Below, piece by piece: positions 12,045 through 16,382 of a stretch of 16,382 bases of DNA. Numbering within the stretch: the first letter of the stretch is position 1; each line of letters opens with the position of its first letter. The DNA lies in NCBI GenBank assembly GCA_001801495.1, contig MGXW01000028.1:1-16382 (forward strand), given 5' to 3'. The stretch comes from Gammaproteobacteria bacterium RIFCSPHIGHO2_12_FULL_37_34 (lineage in GTDB: Bacteria > Pseudomonadota > Gammaproteobacteria > DSM-16500). The notes beneath the pieces are model-generated. The model was not told the DNA's origin, did not search any database, and was given only the letters and a program-made list of their open reading frames with translations. The translations under genes and the position numbers were made by a program.

Positions 12045-13387
12045 CTATCTTTCGCATCACCAAATAATAACCAAGTATGATCATGAAAATAAAGTTCATT
12101 TTCTATTCCAGAAAATCCTGGGTTTAAACTGCGTTTGCAAACAATAACTTTTTTTGCTTGATCCACATTTAAAATAGGCATGCCATAAATGGGGCTTGTT
12201 TTAACATTGCGTGCGGCGGGATTTGTTACATCATTGGCCCCTACAACTAAAGCAATATCAGTATGCACAAATTCATTGTTGATTTCATCCATCTCGAAAA
12301 GATCAGTATAAGGTACATTTGCTTCAGCTAATAAGACATTCATGTGTCCTGGCATTCTGCCCGCAACAGGATGAATGGCATATTTCACATGAATGCCATT
12401 GGTTTTTAATTTGTCAGCGAATTCACGCAATGCATGGTGTGCTTGCGATGCCGCCATACCAAAACCAGGAACAATAATCACTGATTGAGCATGCTCAAAA
12501 AATTGTAATGCTTCTTCAATAGATAATGATTTTGCTTGTTTATCATTTATTTCAGAGATGGCAGTTTGTTCTTGCGTATCCATTTTGCCGAATGCACCAA
12601 ATAATACATTTCTAATTGAACGATTCATGGCTTTGCACATAAGGATGGCAAGAATAAATCCGGAGGCTCCATCTAAGGCGCCAGTAATAATTTGAATATG
12701 ATTGGCAAGCATAAATCCCATGGCTGCACCTGTTAATCCGCCATAGGCATTAAATAATGCAATGACAACAGGCATATCTGCTGCACCAATCGGGGCGACT
12801 AAAAACACGCCAAATAGGAATGCTAAGCTTAATAAGGTATAAAAAATAAAATTAACATAAGGATATAAAATGAGATAAATCAACATACCAATCATTATTA
12901 CAAACAAAGTAATATTTACAATATTTTGTCCTTTATAAGTAATAGGTCGCGATGGAAATAAGCCGTGTAATTTTCCTGCTACCATTAAACTACCAGTAAA
13001 AGTAAGTGCACCCAATACCACTTCAAAACCAATAATGCCAACATTCATCGGTCCTAATGTGGTTCGATAGCGATAATATTCTGCAATACCAATGAGGGAG
13101 GCAGCCAATGCACCGCCAGCATGAGATAAGGCAATCCGTTGTGGAATGTTAATCATCGGAACCCAGAGGGAGATGGGAATACTTAATGCTGTTCCAGTAA
13201 TTAATCCCGCTATGATCCATTGATAACTAACAATACGCTGGTTAAACAGCGTGCCAATGATAGCAATCAGCATACCCAATGCAGCCAAACTCATACCACG
13301 TCTAGCAGTTTCTGGAGAGCTTAAAGCCCGAATACCCAAAATGAATGAGATTGCAGAAAGAATATAACAAAATTGAATGATGCTCAT
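12005..13387 (-). CDS. pntB: NAD(P) transhydrogenase subunit beta
   Basis: This is the membrane and NADP-binding subunit of the proton-translocating transhydrogenase, which makes NADPH from NADH at the cost of the proton gradient. The 460 residues match the usual length. The N-terminal half contains about eight to nine hydrophobic helices, with SHAGGALAASLIGIAEYYRY and the GALTFTGS segment typical of the proton channel. The C-terminal NADP domain (from about residue 285) carries the fingerprint VPGFGMAASQAHHALREFAD, then HPVAGRMPGHMNVLLAEANV, GANDVTNPAA and NVDQAKKVIVCKRSLNPGFS, all standard for this subunit. The start codon overlaps the pntAB stop (ATGA). The last 13 codons and stop are duplicated at 9751-9790. 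The gene ends the operon. Confidence 0.98.
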   Translation of the reverse strand: MSIIQFCYILSAISFILGIRALSSPETARRGMSLAALGMLIAIIGTLFNQRIVSYQWIIAGLITGTALSIPISLWVPMINIPQRIALSHAGGALAASLIGIAEYYRYRTTLGPMNVGIIGFEVVLGALTFTGSLMVAGKLHGLFPSRPITYKGQNIVNITLFVIMIGMLIYLILYPYVNFIFYTLLSLAFLFGVFLVAPIGAADMPVVIALFNAYGGLTGAAMGFMLANHIQIITGALDGASGFILAILMCKAMNRSIRNVLFGAFGKMDTQEQTAISEINDKQAKSLSIEEALQFFEHAQSVIIVPGFGMAASQAHHALREFADKLKTNGIHVKYAIHPVAGRMPGHMNVLLAEANVPYTDLFEMDEINNEFVHTDIALVVGANDVTNPAARNVKTSPIYGMPILNVDQAKKVIVCKRSLNPGFSGIENELYFHDHTWLLFGDAKDSLTRLAYGFKRSW

Positions 13388-13683
13388 GATGGATGGGTTG
13401 GTTTTTTCTTAAACATTTTCAGAATGCGATCTGTAATTAAAAATCCACCGACAACATTAATTGTTGAACAAGTAACTGCAACAAAGGCTAGAATATTCGT
13501 GATGATGTTGTAATTTTCACCAGCAATAACAAGCGAACCAATTAGTGCAATGCCCGAGATTGCATTGGTAGCAGCCATGAGTGGCGTGTGTAACAATGAA
13601 GGAACACGAGAAATTAATTGATAGCCTAAAAATGCGGCTAGGATAAAAATATATATATCTGTTATTCCAATATGGGTTGACAT
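13384..13683 (-). CDS. pntAB: NAD(P) transhydrogenase subunit alpha 2 (membrane part)
   Basis: This small 99-residue subunit supplies the alpha-side membrane helices of the proton channel. Three hydrophobic helices are visible (IYIFILAAFLGYQLIS, ISGIALIGSLVIAG and ILAFVAVTCSTINVVGGFLI), with the conserved SRVPSLLHTPLMAATNAISG segment. As in Rhodospirillum and many proteobacteria, the alpha chain is split into two genes, unlike the single pntA of E. coli. The ribosome-binding site AGGAA lies 7-8 nt before the ATG. It overlaps pntB by 4 bp and follows pntAA by 28 bp. Confidence 0.96.
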   Translation of the reverse strand: MSTHIGITDIYIFILAAFLGYQLISRVPSLLHTPLMAATNAISGIALIGSLVIAGENYNIITNILAFVAVTCSTINVVGGFLITDRILKMFKKKPTHPS

Positions 13684-13711
13684 GCTGGGTTCCTGTTATT
13701 TTCTAGATTAG

Positions 13712-14797
13712 TTATACCATACAACTCTTAACAATTTCATCACTCTTATCATACGTACCTGATTGAAGCTGTGCTGCAATATAATTTAAAAATGACCATA
13801 TATTTTTAGCATATAATTGGCTAGCATGTACAGGCATCATGCTTGGTAAATTACTTAACCCAATAATTGTAACGTGATGTAAAACGACAATTTTATCAAG
13901 CTCTGATAGCGCGCAGTTTCCTTGCTGTTCAATGGCTAAATCAACAATAACTGAACCCGGTTTCATTTCTTTTACCATTTGTTCGGTAATTAATAAGGGT
14001 GCGCGTTTTCCAGGAATTAAAGCTGTTGTAATAATAACATCCGCATCTTTCATGTATGGGCTGATTATATTTTGCTCGTGTTTATAAAAATCAGCAGATT
14101 GCTCTTTAGCATAACCGCTTTTATCTTCAGATTGTTCATGTGAGGTTGCTAGACTAACAAAGCTAGCTCCTAAGCTTTTTACTTGTTCTTCTGTCGCAGG
14201 TCTAGTATCACATGCAATGACAACTGCACCCAAGCGCCGTGCAGTAGCAATTGCCTGTAATCCTGCTACACCTGCTCCAATGACGATTACTTTTGCTGGA
14301 AGAATAGTGCCAGCTGCTGTTGTTAACATAGGAAAAAATTTAGTGAGATGATGAGCAGCTAAAATAACACTTTTGTAACCTGCAATATTACTCATGGAGC
14401 TTAGAATATCCATGGATTGAGCTCGTGCAATGCGTGGTAACAAATTGAGTGCAAATACGTTGATTGTTTTTGTTTTTATTTTATTAATTAATTCGGTTGA
14501 TTGGGTTAGAGGAGTAATTAGTACAGCGTTTTCATTTATGAAATCAATTTCATCAAGACTAGGTGCTTGAACTTTTAAAATAACATGAGACTGCTCATAT
14601 AATTCTTTAGCGGTTGCTTTTATTTCAGCGCCTGCGCGCACATAATCTTCATCAAGATTATAAGAAGCTAATCCAGCATGCGATTCAATAAACACGCTAA
14701 ATTCCGCAGCAAGCATTTTTGCGACCGTCTCTGGAGTGGCTGCAACACGACGTTCGCCAGATGTGATTTCTTTAGGAATACCAATATTTATTTTCAA
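13712..14797 (-). CDS. pntAA: NAD(P) transhydrogenase subunit alpha 1 (NAD-binding part)
   Basis: This soluble domain binds NAD(H) and transfers the hydride to the NADP site of PntB. It is 361 residues, slightly short of the usual 370-385. The opening KINIGIPKEITSGERRVAAT is the family's N-terminus (IGIPKE...GERRVA). The dinucleotide-binding KVIVIGAGVAGLQAIATARR and the adenosine-binding Asp in VVIACDTRPATEEQ follow, then IPGKRAPLLITEQMV and GSVIVDLAIEQQGNC. The start is TTG at 14797, directly after the phhB stop with no gap. The family alignment leaves no room for a later ATG, so expression probably depends on translational coupling. The C-terminal KSCMV is not a CaaX box. Confidence 0.96.
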   Translation of the reverse strand: MKINIGIPKEITSGERRVAATPETVAKMLAAEFSVFIESHAGLASYNLDEDYVRAGAEIKATAKELYEQSHVILKVQAPSLDEIDFINENAVLITPLTQSTELINKIKTKTINVFALNLLPRIARAQSMDILSSMSNIAGYKSVILAAHHLTKFFPMLTTAAGTILPAKVIVIGAGVAGLQAIATARRLGAVVIACDTRPATEEQVKSLGASFVSLATSHEQSEDKSGYAKEQSADFYKHEQNIISPYMKDADVIITTALIPGKRAPLLITEQMVKEMKPGSVIVDLAIEQQGNCALSELDKIVVLHHVTIIGLSNLPSMMPVHASQLYAKNIWSFLNYIAAQLQSGTYDKSDEIVKSCMV

Positions 14798-15133
14798 CTA
14801 GTTTGCTTCCAACGCATCAATTTTCGCTGCACAAATAAAATCATTTTTAGTAAGACCATTAATAGCATGTGTAGAATAATGAACTAGACAATAGTTAAAA
14901 CCAACTTCTAAATCAGGATGATGATTTTCTTGATTGGCAATCCATGCGATAGCATTCACAAATGCCATTGTTTTATAAAAATTTTTGAATGTAAAACGAC
15001 GGCTAATTTGTTTGTTATCCGCGCTCACTTGCCATTGCTTCACTTGAATAAGCAATTGGTTGATTTCATCGTGAGTGAGCGGAGGCATGCCGCCTTCGCA
15101 GGCAACGCAACGTATCGTATGTAGTTCAGACAT
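14798..15133 (-). CDS. phhB: Pterin-4a-carbinolamine dehydratase
   Basis: This enzyme dehydrates the 4a-hydroxy-pterin made by PhhA so that the tetrahydropterin cofactor can be reused. With the start I choose it has 111 residues, the family's usual size. It begins with the bacterial CVACEGGMPPL motif and keeps the active-site ENHHPDLEVGFNYCLVHYST (His71, His72, Pro73) and the later His89. The start is ATG 15133 with GGAG 6 nt upstream; the longer reading starts at a TTG that itself overlaps this ribosome-binding site. It overlaps the end of phhA by 8 bp and abuts pntAA, so the operon is tightly packed. Confidence 0.97.
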   Translation of the reverse strand: MSELHTIRCVACEGGMPPLTHDEINQLLIQVKQWQVSADNKQISRRFTFKNFYKTMAFVNAIAWIANQENHHPDLEVGFNYCLVHYSTHAINGLTKNDFICAAKIDALEAN

Positions 15134-15929
15134 TTTTTTCTCCAACAGGATATAATGGTTGATGCATTCCCAATCGACGTGCTTTCTGAATTAAAGCAAT
15201 TAAATCCATATCAATCAACTGGAATAATACGTTAAAGTGATTAATCACAAAATAAATGGGTTGTTTAATATCAATTCTATAGGGTGTGCGCAACACATCT
15301 AAAGCATCAAAGGGTTTGCGTTGTGGAATAGGGCTTTCTAAACAGTAAATTGTTTCATCTTTAGAAGAAAGAATGCCACCACCATATACGCGTAATCCAG
15401 AATGAGTTTCAATTAAACCAAATTCAATTGTAAACCAATATAATTTTGCTAGCATGACTCTATCTTCAGGAGAGGCATGCAAACCGAGTTTACCATAGGT
15501 CTGGGTAAAATCAGCATAGGCTTGATTCGTGAGTAAGGGACAATGACCAAATACTTCATGAAAAATATCAGGTTCTTGTAAATAATCAAGTTCATCACGT
15601 CTTCGAATAAATGTTGCGGCTGGAAATTTTTTATTGGCAAGTAAGTTAAAAAATTGATCAAAAGGAATAAGCGCGGGAACCGGTTCTAATGCCCAACCGG
15701 TTTCTGCTTGTAATACTGAAGAAACGTCAGGACATTGTGGAATTCTATTTTTTGGAAAATTTAATAAATCAATTCCATGCATATATTCATCACAAGCACG
15801 TCCAGCGACAATAGGAATTTGACGCGTGATAAGATCTTGCCAAACGCGGTTTTCATCATCCGTATAGGTTGCATAACCTTTATCATTAACTGGTTTTGCG
15901 ACATAGCTCGATGTTTTTTTGTAAGCCAT
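15126..15929 (-). CDS. phhA: Phenylalanine 4-monooxygenase
   Basis: This non-haem-iron, tetrahydropterin-dependent enzyme turns phenylalanine into tyrosine. Its 267 residues match the single-domain bacterial form, without the regulatory and tetramerisation domains of animal enzymes. The iron ligands are visible: His124 and His129 in DIFHEVFGHCPLL, and Glu169 in YWFTIEFGL. Also present are the N-terminal VWQDLITRQIPIVAGRACDE and the substrate region RPFxxLDVLRTPYRID (here KPFDALDVLRTPYRID). A strong ribosome-binding site (GGAGG) lies about 5 nt upstream of the ATG. It leads the phhA-phhB-pntAA-pntAB-pntB operon from the proposed promoter at 15950-15978. In Legionella this enzyme supplies tyrosine and feeds pyomelanin formation; the same role here is inference. 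Confidence 0.98.
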   Translation of the reverse strand: MAYKKTSSYVAKPVNDKGYATYTDDENRVWQDLITRQIPIVAGRACDEYMHGIDLLNFPKNRIPQCPDVSSVLQAETGWALEPVPALIPFDQFFNLLANKKFPAATFIRRRDELDYLQEPDIFHEVFGHCPLLTNQAYADFTQTYGKLGLHASPEDRVMLAKLYWFTIEFGLIETHSGLRVYGGGILSSKDETIYCLESPIPQRKPFDALDVLRTPYRIDIKQPIYFVINHFNVLFQLIDMDLIALIQKARRLGMHQPLYPVGEKNV

Positions 15930-15949
15930 ATTCCCTCCGGTTTTCTTTC

Positions 15950-15978
15950 ATTTTATCTTAAAATGTGAATTCGGACAA
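15950..15978 (-). promoter_or_regulatory. phhA: Possible promoter of the phh-pnt operon
   Basis: On the minus strand, TTGTCC (15978-15973) and TAAAAT (15955-15950) are 17 bp apart, 20 nt upstream of the phhA ATG. It overlaps the start of the divergent small ORF at 15965. No PhhR-type operator was recognised. Confidence 0.4.
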
Positions 15979-16177
15979 TAAATTTGGCTATGATCTACGC
16001 ACAACAGATGCTCCAATACGACCACTCATTCCTCATTTGATTTTTATTCGCGATAAGAATCGATGGGGATCTGTTTTTCGCTTTGGTATATTACAGATTG
16101 ATTCAGTAGATTTTATATCTATTGCACAGGCAATGCAGCTGGCTTGTGCTATATTGGAAAGACCACAGGATTCATGA
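15965..16177 (+). CDS. Small unknown ORF upstream of a NUDIX gene
   Basis: This 70-residue frame runs from GTG 15965 (the only start after the stop at 15959) to TGA 16177. The peptide is protein-like, with IPHLIFIRDKNRWGSVFRFG and FISIAQAMQLACAILERPQD, but matches nothing I know. There is no ribosome-binding site before the GTG, and the frame overlaps the proposed phhA promoter, so it could be a leaderless gene or the 3' remnant of a longer one. It lies 18 bp before the NUDIX gene in the same direction, which supports a short operon. Confidence 0.4.
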   Translation: MNSDNKFGYDLRTTDAPIRPLIPHLIFIRDKNRWGSVFRFGILQIDSVDFISIAQAMQLACAILERPQDS

Positions 16178-16195
16178 ATTACAGGTTAAGCAATA

Positions 16196-16382
16196 ATGAT
16201 TAAATCCATACAATCTATTCAACATATTGATCTGCTACAAATTGATGAAAAAAATTTCAAGCGTCGCTATGTCGGCTGTCTTATACTAACAAAAAATCAT
16301 AAAATTTTACTGCAACAGCGCGGACCTAATTGGAAACATTTTCCTGAATATCTTTCAGAATTTGGAGGTCAGATAGAACCTA
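16196..16382 (+). CDS. NUDIX hydrolase (5' part only)
   Basis: 62 codons are visible from ATG 16196 (AGG about 10 nt upstream) to the window edge. After an N-terminal helix-strand (RRYVGCLILTKNHKILLQQR) the sequence reaches EFGGQIEP. This is the start of the Nudix box GGxxExxE...REUxEExGU, which hydrolyses a nucleoside diphosphate linked to another group. The RGPNWKHFPEYLSEFGG approach is typical of MutT-like proteins. The rest of the catalytic box, and so the substrate, lies outside the window. Confidence 0.8.
   Translation, partial: MIKSIQSIQHIDLLQIDEKNFKRRYVGCLILTKNHKILLQQRGPNWKHFPEYLSEFGGQIEP

Noticed and set aside
13712..13726. C-terminal KSCMV of PntAA as a third CaaX tail
   Set aside because: The cysteine is third from the end, not fourth, and the protein is a bacterial metabolic enzyme.
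1..16382. CRISPR array, tRNA, rRNA or riboswitch
   Set aside because: No regularly spaced repeats, no cloverleaf or rRNA-like sequence, and no known riboswitch core was seen; gaps between genes are short.

Overview
The window looks like a chromosomal segment of an AT-rich, host-associated gammaproteobacterium. Legionellales (the Legionella, Coxiella and Berkiella kind of organism) is my best guess. The argument is indirect: ordinary proteobacterial metabolic operons surround a central stretch of genes with no bacterial role I recognise. One of these encodes a eukaryote-type F-box plus beta-propeller protein ending in a CaaX-like prenylation tail. Another is preceded by a perfect PmrA-type box, a signal used for Dot/Icm effector genes in Legionella and Coxiella. 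No 16S rRNA or other marker is present to fix the species.

Layout. 1-1163 (-) is a truncated class-3-like aldehyde dehydrogenase. 1185-1820 (+) is a PemK/MazF-type toxin-antitoxin pair with its own promoter. 1824-4884 (-) carries a 63-residue unknown protein, an acetyl-CoA acetyltransferase and ETF-ubiquinone oxidoreductase, probably one operon for beta-oxidation electrons and acetyl-CoA units. 5034-7677 (+) has two unknown genes, a 542-residue effector candidate behind the PmrA-like box and a three-helix membrane protein, separated by a decayed fragment that shares a 39-bp repeat with the second gene. 7835-8515 (-) is a Doc-type toxin with a ribbon-helix-helix antitoxin and a palindromic operator. 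8531-8867 holds only remnants. 8868-9773 (-) encodes a DUF3298-like envelope protein. 9797-9948 is a 152-bp nested palindrome flanked by 8-bp direct repeats, MITE-like. 9965-11886 (-) carries two genes, the F-box protein and a 181-residue protein, each ending in a Cys-x-x-x tetrapeptide. 12005-15929 (-) is the operon phhA-phhB-pntAA-pntAB-pntB. 15965-16382 (+) has a small unknown ORF and a truncated NUDIX hydrolase.

How the parts relate. The phh-pnt operon joins phenylalanine-to-tyrosine hydroxylation and pterin recycling with a proton-driven NADPH source. The accessory block is wedged between this operon and the fatty-acid operon, and it shows direct scars of assembly. The last 40 bp of pntB are repeated (36/40) at 9751-9790, so the F-box gene, its neighbour and the MITE lie between two copies of the pntB end. 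The second copy also supplies the ribosome-binding site and start codon of the DUF3298 gene.

The most notable unit is the 9965-11886 pair: a candidate host-directed, possibly lipid-anchored ubiquitin-ligase adaptor and a partner with a similar tail, on what looks like a small inserted cassette.
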